Assembly: GCA_037367405.1 (NCBI GenBank)
Contig: JAZKJV010005543.1
Coordinates: forward strand, 124,001-188,000
Source: Ottelia alismoides
Lineage: Eukaryota; Streptophyta; Magnoliopsida; Alismatales; Hydrocharitaceae
Reading direction: 5' to 3'
Length of the DNA stretch: 64,000 nucleotides
In this document: positions 12,599 to 25,929 of the stretch, piece after piece
Position numbering within the stretch: the stretch's first letter is position 1
Layout of the letters: the number at the start of each line of letters is the position of its first letter
Notes under the pieces: model-generated
The model's database searches: none
What the model saw: the letters and a program-made list of their open reading frames with translations, nothing else
What the model was told of the DNA's origin: nothing
Program-made: the position numbers and the translations under genes

Positions 12599-15457
12599 TG
12601 ATAATTCGCTAAATGTGTGTGATAAAAAACACTCATTGTAGTACGAGCACTTAGCGAACTACACAAAACTAGTTCAGATATCTCTGTGAAGAGGATCTGC
12701 CTTTAATTTATAAACATGGGAAGTCCATGGTCGAACACAAGGATACGAGCAAAATGAACGCAATTTTTAATACATTTTTATGTAATTAGTTTAAACGAAG
12801 ACAATACTGCAAGGACAATACACACTGATCCATAATACAACAAAGATCCTGAATTTATCGATGAAACCTTTAATCATTGATAAGCAATCAAAGAAACAAG
12901 TTGAATAGGTCTCAATTCATAAAATTAATCAAAGCTTGATTTTTATGTATTTAATAAAAAGATGAGTCCAAGTAATCAACTAATGATAAACTAATCAGGA
13001 ATCAATAGATTAATGATCCTAATCAGTGAATCAATAAATTCAAGGATTCAATTATGTAAATAATGCACAATATACCGATTTCAATTCAAATAAGGAGTCA
13101 GATATATCAATAAAATCCCTGAATAATGAATGCATGAAATACACGTCAAATGAATTATCCAAACATGTTAACCCATAAAGTTTTAAATCAGCTTTCCAAC
13201 AAGATCAAAATCACTTAAATTGGATCTATAGATGGAAAGTTATTCAAGATGCAATCTAGGGGCATAATTGAAATAAAAACATAAAGTTTTTATCACAAAC
13301 ATGTCCAAAATTAGACATAAATGCAATATAACAAATATATAGGGGCTATTATGCAATTAATACAAAAGCTAGACAAATACAAAGGCAAATAGCAGGATAT
13401 ACGAGGCTTATCTGCAAATTCTCTGGATTGCACGTGCAATATACACGCTAAAGAAGGTTGAGTAGTAATATTGAGAAGTCGGAAGGGCTTCTCTATAAAA
13501 AGCCTAAATCACGTGCAGGAAACATGTGTCTCTTCAAGGATCGGAGGAAGGCTCGGTGATGATGTGGTGCATGCACAGTGGCTCGGATTATGCTCGGATG
13601 CACCGAACCGTGGGATTGGACTAGAAGGATGGCTCAGACGACGACGTAGATTCGATTGAGTCGTTGGATCACACCCAATTTGGAGAGATCAACGGTCCCT
13701 GTGCTTCTTCCTGATTCAGCTCCTCCGTAGGAGGCAGAGAAGGGGTTATGCTCTGGCGATCGTTGATTTGCTCCGCCGCTCTTCTTCTGGCCATATGAAG
13801 ATCGGGAAACCTTCACGAAGTCCTCGCGAAGATGCTCGTCAACCAAGGAAGTGTTGGATCGACCTCTAATGAAAGCTCGATGAAGTGTGGTCGAAGATGA
13901 AGATAGAGATCGGAGGACAAATGTGTTCTCCGATCATTAAAGCTCCTTGTACCACCTGCAGTTATTAGTAGATAGTTGGAGCCTAGACAAATACAATAAG
14001 GTGGAAATGGCATGGTCTAGAGGGATCCACGAAGTGATGGACTCGAGCCCTAGTGGGTTATCTTCTTCTTGCAGAATAAGATAATGGATAGAAGGGGACT
14101 ACAATATGGAGAATCGGAGAAGATCAAAGTAGGTTATGTGTGAATCGTGAATAAGAGACGAAGGTTTTTGATCTATTCAAAGGATAAGACTAATGTAGAT
14201 GATTGACCGATAAAATAGCAAACAATGGAGAAAACGATATAAAGAAAATTTACCTAGAACTGGGCTGAACAAGAAACCTAAACATGCGATGAATCTTAGC
14301 CTGTGTGAAGCTAAATATGCTTCACAGATCTTCGCTCGAAGTCCCGGGCTGCAGAACTGAGCTCAAGCAGCAAAACAAGGTGCTGCAACACGAATGAGAA
14401 GATGCGGATCTCGTCATCGCTAACCTCCGTCTACGCACTTAAAGAACACTCTCTAACTGTCACTTGGAGAAGCTTGATGCTAGGAGGTGATGCTCAGATT
14501 GGTGGATAATGGTTTCTAGTCGAGGATATGGGGTTTATGAAGGCAGAGTGAGTTGGTTTTTGAGAGTTTTGCGGTGGTTTTCAATCGCTAGGAACTGCTG
14601 AGGAAGTTAGAATAGGGTTGGTTCGAAGGTCAGCATGGGAGACAATTGATTGGAGAAGAAGATGATCATGGGAGTTGGTCGGAACATCGGTCGAGGTGGT
14701 TGGTGAAATGAATTGAAGATGAGGTGGTTGCAAAGAGAAAGACACTCATGTGGAGCGGGTGGAGGACGATGTATTGCTACTGTTGGATCATACGATCCAA
14801 CGATCATGGATGGGGCGTTGTTGGAGCGTTAAGATGAATCCAAGAAGCGCAATCGTCCGGTCTAGCTAAGGGTGCATATGCACGGCCCAAATGGGGACAA
14901 TCAGGCCATATGACGGCTAGGAGACAAAGCGGTTGGTGGAACACGAACGGGCCACGTGGAGCACTATGGAAGTGTCACGTGGCCGAATCACAATTAAGAT
15001 AAAGAGATAAAAAATAAAAAATAAGAAAGAATTACATATAATAAGAATTAGGAAAAGTTTAAACATTAAAGTTGTAGATATCGATGAGATCTACAACTTT
15101 CATATAGAAGTCAATGAGAGAAGAGGTCGTCTATACATAGATAACAATTAAATACATGTAAAAACAATTTAAAACAATGTTCTTTTTATCTTCTTTTGTT
15201 ATTTTTGGGTTTTTATTTTATATTTTATGTATATTTAATTATATATAATTTTATTCTAATTTTTATTTGATTCTTATGATAAATAAATACATAAAATAAT
15301 AGTACAATAATAAGGTTATATAGTAAATATTAATTAAGTTCAAGTTCTTACAACACATAAAAACACAGTTAATGTTAATTGTCATAGAATATTGGTGAAT
15401 AACTTAAGTTAGAGAGATGAAAATAGTACTTAGTGCTGATAAATATGGAATTTATCA
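12599..15457 (-). repeat. 3' LTR of element 2 (intact, 2.86 kb)
   Basis: On the minus strand it starts at 15457 with TGATAAATTCC and the palindromic partner ATTTATCA, and ends at 12599 with GCGAATTATCA. A polypurine tract precedes it and TATAT follows it. It aligns with 29162-27954 (minus) over its first 1.2 kb and with 17719-19452 (plus) over its last 1.6 kb. Short frames inside, such as 13634-13846 minus, recur in the other copy (18121-18260 plus) only because the LTRs are homologous, not because they are genes. Confidence 0.85.
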
Positions 15458-15470
15458 CCCCTATACTTAA
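15458..15470 (-). other. polypurine tract of element 2
   Basis: On the minus strand TTAAGTATAGGGG directly abuts the LTR start TGATAAATT. The same AAGTATAGGGG core precedes the LTR at 51096. It would prime plus-strand DNA synthesis. Confidence 0.8.
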
Positions 15471-17718
15471 GTTAAGTTCGTCCTCAAGCTAATAAATAAA
15501 GAATTAATTAGAGAGAGAGGTTAATTTGCGAACTCCCAGACATGTGTATGTACGTATACAAGGCTCGATTTGACCTAATCCAAATATTAATCAAAAGGAA
15601 TTCAACTTCTCCAATTGTCAGACTCTCAGTGTACATATATATAAGAAGTATAACTTAGTGTTGACTGCATTCACAAAAGTAGAGTCAAGATTTCACGAAA
15701 AAGCTCTAATCCCAGAAGCTCTCCTAAAGACACGATCCTCAACTCTAGGGAATAAATCTAGTCTTGCTTCAATCCACCATCTCTTTAGTTTGTAAGACTT
15801 GAAAGATATAGATGGACGACCAGTTGATGGAGGATTTAGGATTGTGTACTTATTTTCACTTCGTCTCATTGGAACAAGGTTTCTCTCAAGTGCTAATACT
15901 CAACACGATCATATCTTTTAATGCCAATTAGTGTGTTCGACAAAAGAGATTGAGCTGTATGTACTTATTTTCTTGGAAATACACTGGGGTGTGTTTTTTA
16001 AAGTATCTAATATAGGTGCACCCAGACTTGTAGCGCTAACGATGCAGAGTCCTTTTTGATATACTAGCCCGACTCATAAAAGCCTAAGACTTAGTCCAAG
16101 TGGACACTTAGGATCCGTTTGGTTGGGGGGTTACCCCCAAAACTCATTTTCTTTAACACTCTTGTGGGGTCCACTCTCTCACCATCAAAAAATATATATA
16201 TTATACCATCATATCATCTAAAAGTTATAAAATACTCAACTTCTACTCACTATTACAAACTTCAATACAATCACATCACAACAACGACCCACTTTTTCAA
16301 ATTTCAATACAATCATATTACAATAACTACCCGCTTTTTCAAATTTCAATAAAATCACATCACATAAACCCTCCCAACTCTGAACCCACCAACTAAACAT
16401 CAAAACACAAAAAAAGTTTACCCTCTCTCAGATAACCCACGAACTAAACACACTCTTAAAAAGTTGGGAGCGCTCGCCTTGAATGTAAGCTCATGTGATG
16501 TAGCTTTGTAATGTAATGAGCTTTTCATCATTCTCGTCATCATTTTTTTGCGAGGGAACTTCCCTTCTTTTTTGGCTAGCTCCACTGCTTATACCAAGGA
16601 TTGGAGCACCTAATCAGCTTATTAATTTTATGTCATCACATATGGCACTTTAGATCAAAGTCAAGAGATGGTATGAGAACCATGTCCCATACTGGCTAAA
16701 GTGCTGACACTCAGGTTTCATGAAGACATCATTAATTTTATCCCATCCTCGGGCATCATATAGATCAAGTTCAAACTCAAGCTTTAAATCCTAGTCTCCT
16801 CAGTGATACCTCGACTCATCTCAATCATGAATGCAGTCGTGCTTGTAAGTGATGGTTGAATTTTTTAAAAGGAGATCAAGCATGAAATGCATCACACATA
16901 TCTTTTAACTATGGAAGTTTGATTTTTTAGGTCCAAGACCATAATGATTAAGTCATGATAGCTCTAAATCTCTGGACTTATTAAGCTGAGTGTTAAAGAT
17001 CATCTCAAGCCTTGAGTGCATAGTGAAAGTATCGGAGAAAAACATAGATTAATAAGTTAGTGTGCAGTTATTCACAAAAGGAATTAAGAAAATTACTAGT
17101 TTTTATTAAGACAAAGAAAACAGAATGGGTACCTTGACAAATCAACATAACGACACGGACTACACTAGGATACCCAATACAACAAAACAAAGGTTTAAAA
17201 TCACAAGCCGCCTTAATTTTCAACTGCTTCCTCCTAAAAGAAAACACTTCTGAATCTGAAAGAAAGATCGTCATCGACTTGGAATTTAAATCTTTCTAGA
17301 ATGATGTCATTCTTCCTCAAAAGTGATATCCATATCAACGTGGGAAGCCTCAAAATTCTTCACAATCATGAGAAGACAAATCAAACCTTGGAATCATGCA
17401 ACATACTTTTGGATTTTTCTTAAAAGAGATAAACTAGACACACAAGAATGACCCAACTTACAAGAAATACAATAATCTAAAAATTGAACATCGTCAAGAA
17501 ATGGTGTTGGTACCTCCATGTCTAATTCTTCTATCAATAAATCATCTTCCTTAATCAGCATCACTCTTTTCAATGAACGCTTGATTGACTTGATCTTCCT
17601 AAATATTGAGTTGAAATCAAGACTTTCCTCCATGTAGGCTATGTAAGGATCCAAGATTGAACAACCTTATATAGGCTACGGACAAGACGGTTTAGTAAAG
17701 AGTCCCAACTTCCATGTA
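15471..17718 (-). other. 3' region of element 2 between pol and LTR
   Basis: This is the part of the internal region that was not inverted. It holds no pol domain. On the minus strand a frame at 17394-17654 encodes 86 residues (starting MDPYIAYMEESLDFNSIFRK, acidic and basic clusters, three Cys near the end) and one at 17068-17274 encodes 68 residues. They lie where Athila elements may carry an extra post-pol frame, but I do not recognise either and decay prevents a firm call. A Tourist-like element is inserted at 16111-16455. Confidence 0.5.
16111..16455. mobile_element. Tourist-like MITE (PIF/Harbinger type), copy 1
   Basis: A 345-bp element flanked by TTA on both sides (16108-16110 and 16456-16458). 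Its left end reads GGATCCGTTTGGTTGGGGGG and its right end GAACTAAACACACTC, roughly inverted repeats of the GNNNNGTTTGGTT type. The body matches the copy at 45881-46241 throughout, including GTGGGGTCCACTC and CCCACTTTTTCAAATTTCAA. TTA duplications and these termini are typical of Tourist elements. A frame at 16119-16352 is an accident of the repeats. Confidence 0.85.
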
Positions 17719-19452
17719 GATTTTCTTTATATCGTTTTCTCCATTGTTTGTTATTTTATCGATCAAGCATCTCCATCAGTCTTATCCTTTGAATTGATTG
17801 AAAGCCTTCGTCTCTTATTCACGATTCACGCATAACCTACTTTGATCTTCTCTGATTCTCCATAATGTAGTCCCCCTCAATTCACTATCTTCTTCTGCAA
17901 GAAGAAGATAACCCACTGAGACTCGAGTCCATCGCTTGGTGGAGCCCTCTAGACCACACAACTTCCACCTTATTGTATTTGTCTAGGCTTCGGCTATCTA
18001 CTGATAATTGCAGGTGACACAAGGAGCTTTAATGATTGGAGGACACATTTGTCCTCCGATCTCTATCTTCATCTCTGACCACACTTCATCGAGCTTTCAT
18101 TAGAGGTCGAACCAGCACTTCCTCAACGTACGAGCATCTTCATGAGGAATTCATGAAGGTTTCACGATCTTCATACGACTATAAGAAGAGCGGCAGAGCA
18201 AATCAAGGATCGCCGGAGCGTAGCCCTTTCTCCGCCTCCTGTGGAGGAGCTGAATCATGAAGGAAGCGCAAGGACCGTTGATCTCTCCAGATTGGGCAAG
18301 ATCCAACAGTTAAATAGAATCTACGTCATTGTCCGAGCCATCCTTCCAGTCCAACAGTTCGGTGCATCCGAGCCTAATCCGAGCCACTGTGCATGCTCCA
18401 CGTCATCACCGAACCTTCTTCCGATCCTTGAAGAGTCACGTGTTTCCTGCATGTGATATGGGCTTTTTATAGAGAAGACCTTCTAGCTTCTTAATATTAT
18501 TACTCAGCCCTTCTTTAGTGCATGTACTGCACGTGCAAGCTGGAGAATTTGCAGATAAGCCTCGTATATTATGCTATTTGCCTTTGTATTTGTCTGTCTT
18601 TTGTATTAATTGCATAATAGTCCTTGCAGATTTGTTATATTGCATTTAAGTCCAATTTTCGACATGTTTGTGATAAAAACTTATTTTTTATTTCAATTAT
18701 GCCCCTGGATTGCATCTTGAATAATTTTTCATTTATAGATCCGATTGGAGTGATTTTGGTCTCGGTGGAAAACTAGTTTAAAACTCTACATGTTAACATG
18801 TTTGGATAATTCATTTGATGCTTATTTCATACATTCACTAATAAGGGATTTTATTGATGTATTTGACTCCTTTTTTGAATTGAAATTGGTATATTGTGCA
18901 TTATTTAAATAATTGAATCCATGAATTTATTGATTCACTAATTAGGATCATTAATCTATCGAAAATCTCTTTATTTCTGATTAGTTTGTCATTAATTGAT
19001 TACTTGGAGTTATCTTCCTACTAAATACATAAAAATCAAGCTTTGATTGATTTATGAGTTGAGACCTATTCAACTTGGTTCTTGGATTGCTTATCGCTGA
19101 TTAAAGGGTTCCATCGATAAATTCGAGATCTTTGTTGTATTGTGGATTGGTGTGTTGTCCTCGAAGTATTGTCTTTGTTTAAACTAATTGCATAAAATGT
19201 ATTAAAATTTGCGTTCATTTTGTGTATCGTGTTTGCTCAATACAATTAGCTTCTAGATCACTTTCATAAATATTTAACACTTAATGATAAATCATAAATT
19301 TCTTGTGTCACTTGTGTTCGATCCTGGACTTCCCAAGTTCATAAGTTAAGCTAGGTCCTCTTCATAGAGATATCCGACCTTGCTTTGTGTAGTTCGCTAA
19401 GTGCCCATACTACAATGAGTGGTTTTTATCACACACATTTAGCGATTCGTCA
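17719..19452 (+). repeat. second part of the 5' LTR of element 2, inverted
   Basis: Aligns on the plus strand with minus 14229-12599. It starts abruptly at ATTTTCTTTATATCG without a TG and ends with GCGATTCGTCA two bases before the primer site. It is the R-U5 side of the LTR. Its missing first part is found at 27954-29162 in the opposite orientation. Confidence 0.85.
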
Positions 19453-19454
19453 GA

Positions 19455-19472
19455 TGGCATCGTTACCTGGGA
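19455..19472 (+). other. primer binding site, tRNA-Asp (element 2)
   Basis: TGGCATCGTTACCTGGGA matches the tRNA-Asp 3' complement with a few changes and lies two bases after the LTR end. It fixes the reading direction of the inverted segment. Confidence 0.85.
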
Positions 19473-20846
19473 CACGATACATTTTGCGATTATTTTTTAG
19501 GGCTAAATATTACTTAGTGTTTTATGGGTTGGTTATGTTGAGTCTATTTTGTTGAAGTGTTCATTTTATTTGTTTTCTGGTTTGTCATTGTCACTAAAAT
19601 TGACTATTGTAACTTTCGCAAGAATTATCTAATTGTACATTGTTTTGTGGTAGGCCCGTGGAACCCACGCCTTTTGAAAGATCGCATAGGCGAGGAGCTT
19701 GGAATTTCTTACTAGAGAGTCCATGAAGAAAGATATTAGAGAGATTACTTAGTTAATTAAGTTTAAGTGTCGTGTTGTAATTTATTTGTAACTTAATTGC
19801 CTATTTACATCGGTTCTCGATTGAGATATCCCGTGTGTAATTAAAAGTCTGTTTATTTATTATTCATTGTGTATGGGTGTGTCGAGAGTGGTTTTCGAAT
19901 TGAGTAGCAATTTTAGATCAAAGCACTACGCCAAATAGACATATCGTAGGTCATTTTTGCTTGATCTAAATCGTAATTTAGGACACACCGGTTGATCTCA
20001 TAAGTTTCATTTTTGTAAAAATCTTAGGACATGCACATATCATGCGTTGACAAAAGATAAATTGATTTCTTCACGTATAATAGAACTCTTGCTTGGATGC
20101 GATTTTTCAGCTTGCATCATTTATATAGCTTTTTATATTCGATCTTTGCATCCATATGGATAGTGATGGGATGTGTTGTAAGTATCTCTAAACGACAACA
20201 TTCATTATAGTTTTCCATTACATTCTGATTTTCGACCTTTTCCTCAGTTTTTGAAACTTAGGATTAAAAGGAAAAAGGAATGTTCAGTAGACGTTGATTG
20301 TGCGCTCGCATTACCTCAAGCGATAACCTAATCTCTTAAAATCAGGACTGAATTGATGCAGCTTAACCTAATTTAATTTGGAATAAATCAACCTTGTATT
20401 ACGCACAGTAAAACCCTCATTGCTTGCGGGTACTTACCGCCAGACAGAGTGGGTAAGGACATAACCCTTAAGGAATAGAGCCAAAAACCATTAGACTTGT
20501 GACCTGAGCACTTGGACTCACTTTAAGGGTCATGTTATTGCTGCAGGCACTTGCCTCCCACCATTAGAAGAAGTAGTCTTGATTCTTGTTGGTGTGTTCG
20601 ATCAGCTTGAATTTGAACTGCCTTAGGTGACTACACCTGTGAGCTTGCACAAGATTCTTTTGAAGCACAAAACTAAAATTGTCAAGGTAATAAGGCCATC
20701 ATCCTCAGCCTTTAATGTTGAGTTGGTGAATCAATTCAAAGGGGTTTGTATTGACTATTTTGTGTGAGCAACTCCACACTTCACGTGCTCAGTAATACTA
20801 TAATTTTTTCATATCGAGCGTGCTCAATTCTCATATCATTTGAAAC
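19473..20846 (+). other. untranslated leader of element 2
   Basis: About 1.4 kb between the primer site and gag. No coding signal recognised. It contains CTTGCATCATTTATATAGC and later a GC-richer stretch with a CTTGCCTCCCACCATT motif, but nothing diagnostic. Confidence 0.55.
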
Positions 20847-22790
20847 TTGAAGATGGATAATCGACCGGATATTTGCTTGAACTGTGCGAGTTTGTCACTG
20901 AACCACCAAAATATCACGTCTTCACAGGTCCAGACCCATTCTTCTTCTTTAACTAGACCATCCCGATTTAGAAATATCCCCGAACCGGTATATTGTGATT
21001 CACTCCTCGAGGAAGGTTACATCCCAATCAACCCCTTTCTTTCTTCTTTACTCACTAGGGAAGATCGTTACCTTAGTGAGGTCAATTTGATTTCATTATC
21101 TTCGTCTAGATCTCACTCTAATCCTTGGTTTAATGAAGGTGACGAAGACACAATTAAGATGCTTCCTAAGAGACAGAATGGGGAGAAGAAGAACGAGAGA
21201 ACCCAATGCATGCACTACCGGCTAGGCTAGCAGAATCTAAGCATAACTAAGCACTTATGAGAGCACAACTTGGCCGATTGCAGTTGGGTAGAGATGCACC
21301 TATGGGTGCGGCAAACAACCCTGGACAATATCAGATAATCAATTGGTTGAGCCCAGTCGAACCTGAAGTAGAATATGAGTTGAAGCCGTAATTTCTGAGT
21401 TTTTGCCTCATTTTCATGGGAATGCACATGAGGATCCGTACTCATTCCTGAGAGACTTTAAGTTGGTCTATACTAACCTTAGGCATCCTAGGGTTAGCCA
21501 AGACTACATTAGGCTCAAAACCCTTCCTTTCACCTTAAAGGACAAGGCTAACTATTGGATGAAGAACATGGGGGTAGTTATAACTACCTTTGTGCAGTTC
21601 AAGGATCTCTTTTGAAGAAGCTCTACCATTTGAGTAGAACTAATTTGATGCCCTCACGCATTACGAATTTCTCCCAACTTCCCAATGGAGCTTTCTGTGA
21701 TACATGGAAGAGATTCAAAGATCTCTTACAGGAGTGTCCTTGTCACGGCTTAGAGCCTACCATCCTGGTTCAATCTGTTTATTGTGGTCTACACCTTGAG
21801 AAGCAGGGTTTAGTTTGCGTTACTTGTGGAGGCAACTATACTTCACGAAGACATCATTTGGAAGGTGTTCGAGCGGATGGCTGAGATGAGTAGAGCATAG
21901 ACGGCAAGCAGAACTCAATTAGAGACCCACATATTATTCATATCAAGTGGGGAGTGAAGGCTACAATAGATCCTTTTGACACGGGCATTATAGAAAATAA
22001 ACTCATAGTAGTTGAGTTGATCGATAGGCGGATGGATGAGTTGGACAACAACTTATCCAAACTGCCTAAGTAGATGGCAGATATTTCTGAGAAGGTATCC
22101 AAGATGAGGGTACCTGTTATGACTGCATCTACGGCTCCTGTATACTGTGTTCACCATATTCAGGAGCATCAAATGTCAGGGCCACCCCAGCCATGGGTAG
22201 AGAACCGGCCTCTAGCCCATTCTTGTCAGCAGCAGCCACCTTCTGTAGATAAAGTTTCTGATTAGCCTTCACAGGTGTGGGAGGTAAATGGTGTTTGGTG
22301 CACCAATGACCCTGCTAGGCAAGGGAGCTCTGGTGACTGTTTCTCCTACCAACGTCCCTGGACCTTCTACAACATATCATTTACTCCTATACCTCTTCCA
22401 GCACCACAGAGATCTGGAGCCATTCATTTATAGGCACCAAGGCAGTAGTAGCAGCAGTACGTCCATCAGCAGACGTACCAGTCGGGCCAACATGGCATGC
22501 ATGTTCAGCATTCTACCTAGCAACAACAGTACCATGGCCATCAAGGCAACGTTCACATTCTTCATCATTCATCTTCGTGTCCCATTGATTTTCAGAGACA
22601 GAATCTTGAGGAGTTGCGATCCTACAAGAATGAAGTGCAAGATTTGAGGGTTCATCTCAACTGTCTTTCTTATTTACATGACGAGCGCATTGCTCCTTCT
22701 ACATCCATTCCTGCCCAGGTTCAGGCTAACTCCAACAGCCTGAACAAGACTCAGCAGCAACAACCTTCTTTTGATTAGGTATACTACTCA
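20847..22790 (+). pseudogene. gag remnant of element 2
   Basis: A 127-codon N-terminal frame (20847-21230) is followed by a capsid-like core split between 21403-21615 and 21555-21884. The core contains FHGNAHEDPYSFLRDF, then LKTLPFTLKDKANYWM, then WKRFKDLLQECPCHGL, the conserved order of Athila and related plant gag proteins. Later pieces (22074-22265, 22288-22647) are Gln/Ser/Pro-rich linkers. Multiple stops and frameshifts make it non-functional. In an intact element it would form the particle that carries the RNA. Confidence 0.8.
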
Positions 22791-22974
22791 TATTCTCACA
22801 AATCTGTGCACGGGATCTTTTCATTTTATTGTGTAATCATATGTCTCTCAGGAGTGGACGGACCATGGTCGTACCTGATCGGGCAAGGGACATGGTGAGG
22901 ACCGACTCTAAGGCTTAACCTGAGGAGACTTCAGAGGACGATGAAGCCAGGCATCTTTACAATGATGATCATCA

Positions 22975-23922
22975 ATGAGCAGAGACTTCTGGAAGGTTAA
23001 TGAGGAGGAGTACGAGAGCAGCGTAACACACATCAGATTCAGAGTCTATGAGGACCTTGTACCTTCGATTGAGGTGAATGCACATTCAACAAGCATTCCA
23101 CAACTTGTAGTAGATGGTTCTGTTTTACATTCCAAGTTAAATGTAAAAGATTTAGTTGTGAAAAACTCAAATTCTAAGAATAACAAAGTGCATGTTTTTG
23201 TTTATAATTCTGAGTCTTCACATTCTTCTATAGCTATCCCTTTCCCCCATGCTCTTACGTCGGGAAAGCGCATCGTGAATAAGATTAAAAAAGATGATCC
23301 TGAAATGACGCAGTTTTGCAGAGATAATATTATGTTTGAAGTGCCATTTGATAAATATGTATCCAGTCATCCTACATTTCAAAAATACTTGAAGGTGAGA
23401 TGCATACCTGGCAGAATCAACAAGAAGAAACCAAATAATTATGTCAAGACACATGTTCTCTCAGTTGCCACTACATTTTGTCTCAAGAACCAACATTTAC
23501 CACAAAAGAAGAGAGATTTTGGTGCACATTATGCGGTGAGTCATATCGATGACATTGCATTTGCACGCACTCTCCTAGACAATAGCTCTTCGATCAACTT
23601 GTTACCCTTTGCCTTGTATGAGAGACTGAGGTTGGGACCCTTACACAGATCTAGAGCTTTACTTCAATTTATCGATAAGTTGATGAAAAAGGCTAAGGGT
23701 GAGATCAAGGATTTCATTATCTTAATTAAGGGACAAGACTACATGGTGGACTTCACTATCCTTGACATGGACATCCCTAATCATTGGAAAGAGTCACAGA
23801 TTATCCTTGGACGACCCTTTCTTAGGATCACTGGAGCTTCATTCGATTACCAGCCTGAGATGATGAAGTTCCGTTCTCCAAGCGAAGAAGTGGAACTACA
23901 GATGAAGCAGACGAAATGGTAG
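22975..23922 (+). pseudogene. gag-pol protease segment of element 2
   Basis: A continuous 315-codon frame, the longest in the window. Residues 1-190 are a hydrophilic linker. From about residue 196 it reads FARTLLDNSSSINLLP, the retropepsin-like core, followed by IILIKGQDYMVDFTILDM and IILGRPFLRITGA. The active site, normally D-S/T-G or a similar triplet, is DNS here, so catalysis is doubtful. The ATG at 22975 is only the first Met in the open stretch; the native protein would be a gag-pol fusion. It ends at TAG before the reverse transcriptase region, which lies in another frame. Confidence 0.8.
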
Positions 23923-23999
23923 CGACATGATTAAGAGTCTAGCACAAATTTCTCTTCGTGTTCAGATGCAGACTACAAAGTAGTTAGCTCAGTTGGGAT

Positions 24000-25890
24000 T
24001 TGGAGTCAGAACCCGACAGTACAGAGCGAGACCCTCTCATCTGGACAGGACAATGTATGTGGAGTAGTTTACGAGATGTTGCCAGAGTTCCTGAGATTTG
24101 CATCTCCATATTCCTTTTAGAAGTTCCTTTGGACTTGTTGGTTCCTTTTCCTTCAGAACAATCAAGGGAATTAAATGATGAGTCAGACGTGGATTTGGAC
24201 GAACTACCACCTTTCTTTGGTGATCCGACTCCTTGTTCTTCAATACATTTGGTGGGCATCATTACAAATAGTTCATCTCCACTATGCAACACAGATCCAG
24301 ATTCAGTTGCCATTCAACATGATGTTCCTGGAAATTCTTCTTTGCCAGAGTTGAAGCCACTACCTCCTACACTTAAGTATTCCTTTCTTGCAGGACCAAA
24401 GAGTAATTTTCCTATCATTATTAGATATAGGTTGACTGCAGAGCATGAGTCTAGGTTGTTACAAGTATTAGAAAAGAACCGCAATGCTTTAGGATGGACG
24501 GTGCCCGATCTCATGGGTATAAACCCCGTACTCTGTTCACACCATATATATGCTGAGGATAATGATAGACCTTCTCGTGAGTTCCAGAGGAGATTTAAAC
24601 CAAGTACATGGGAAGTAGATAAGAGAGAGATTGAGAAGTGGTGTGGAGTGGGTTTTATCTACCCTATCTCTGACTCCAAATGGTGTCCCCTTTACATGTT
24701 GTCCCAAAGAAGTCAGGAATTCATATGGTCACTAATGAGGAGGGAGTTGAGATCGTGACATAAGTACTCATGTCATGGTGCATCTGTGTTGATTATAGAC
24801 GCCTGAATGTTACGATCCGGAAAGATCACTTTTCCCTACCTTTTATCGATCAGATTTTGGAGAATTTAGTGGGGAAAGAGTTCTTCTGTTTTCTGGATGG
24901 GTACTCAGGCTACAATCAAGTAGCCATTGCCCGTGAAGATTGGGAAAAGATCACTTTTACATATCCTTTCAACACATATGCATTCAGGTGCATGCCTTTT
25001 GGGATATGCAATGCCCAGTTACTTTTCAACGGTTCATGATTGTCGTGTTTGCCGAAATGATAGGGGATTTCCTGGAGGTCTTTGTGGATGACTTCTTGGT
25101 CCATAGTGATTTATTCTATTTTTGTTTGGCGCACCTAGAATGAGTCCTTCAGAGGCGTAGAGAGGTGAATCTGGTACTCTCATGGGAGAAGAGTCATTTT
25201 ATGGTCAAAGAAGGTATGGTATTGGGGCACATCATCTCCAAAAAGGGAATGGAGGTTGACCTTACCAAGGTAGATGTGATCAAGAAACTTGATCGACTAA
25301 CCAACATCAAGTAGTGAGGTCACTTATGGGGATGTTGGATTTTATAGATGTTTTATTCAGGATTTTTTTGTAGATTGTCCGACCTCTGACCGAGCTCTTA
25401 GGAAAGGACAGCAAGTTCTTTGTAGATCGCAAGTGTCTTGAGGCCTTTGAGCTCTTTTGAACTCCTTAAGAAGAAGATCTGTGACTCACCATTTCTGCAA
25501 GCTCTTGATTAATCTCTTCCCTTTAAGATCATGACTGACATTTCATATTTTGATATAGGAGCTGTATTGGGGTAGGTGAGATCAGATACCGTTCACGATT
25601 CACTACATAAGCAAAGTTTTGGACCAAGCAAAAAAAAAACATAGTGATTGAAGAAGAGATGCTTGATGTAGTTTGGGCTTTAGAGAAGTTTAGGTCTGTT
25701 ATTCTCGGCTCTAAAGTGACAGTGTATACCGATCATTCAACCATTAGGTATCTCATGGGAAAAGTAGGACGTGAAAGCACATATTCTTAGGTGGATATTG
25801 TTACTCCAGGAGTTTGATTTGGAAATTAAGGATAAACTTGGAATCAAGAATGTAGTGGTTGATCATCTTTCAAGGATTGAGAGAAAGGAT
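24000..25890 (+). pseudogene. reverse transcriptase and RNase H of element 2, decayed
   Basis: The frame 24000-24758 holds the approach to the fingers domain (ALGWTVPDLMGINPVLCSHH). The frame 24770-25039 has CVDYRRLNVTIRKDHFSLPF and FLDGYSGYNQVAI, and 24940-25143 has FVDDFLVHSD, where Athila enzymes normally show a Y/F-V-D-D box. RNase H follows: DISYFDIGAVLG near 25535 and YTDHSTIRYLM near 25725. Domain order is standard for Ty3/Gypsy. At least five frame breaks separate the pieces. Confidence 0.85.
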
Positions 25891-25929
25891 TCCCCTGATT
25901 CTGAGCCAATTCAAGAAACCTTTCCAGAT

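Noticed and set aside
13634..18260. Related small frames on opposite strands (13634-13846 and 18121-18260) as a duplicated gene
   Set aside because: They are equivalent parts of the two LTRs of element 2 and fall outside gag-pol.
12599..19452. Two separate retrotransposons in opposite orientation
   Set aside because: The plus-strand unit lacks the first part of its LTR, and that part is found at 27954-29162 next to the matching TATAT; one inverted element explains all pieces.
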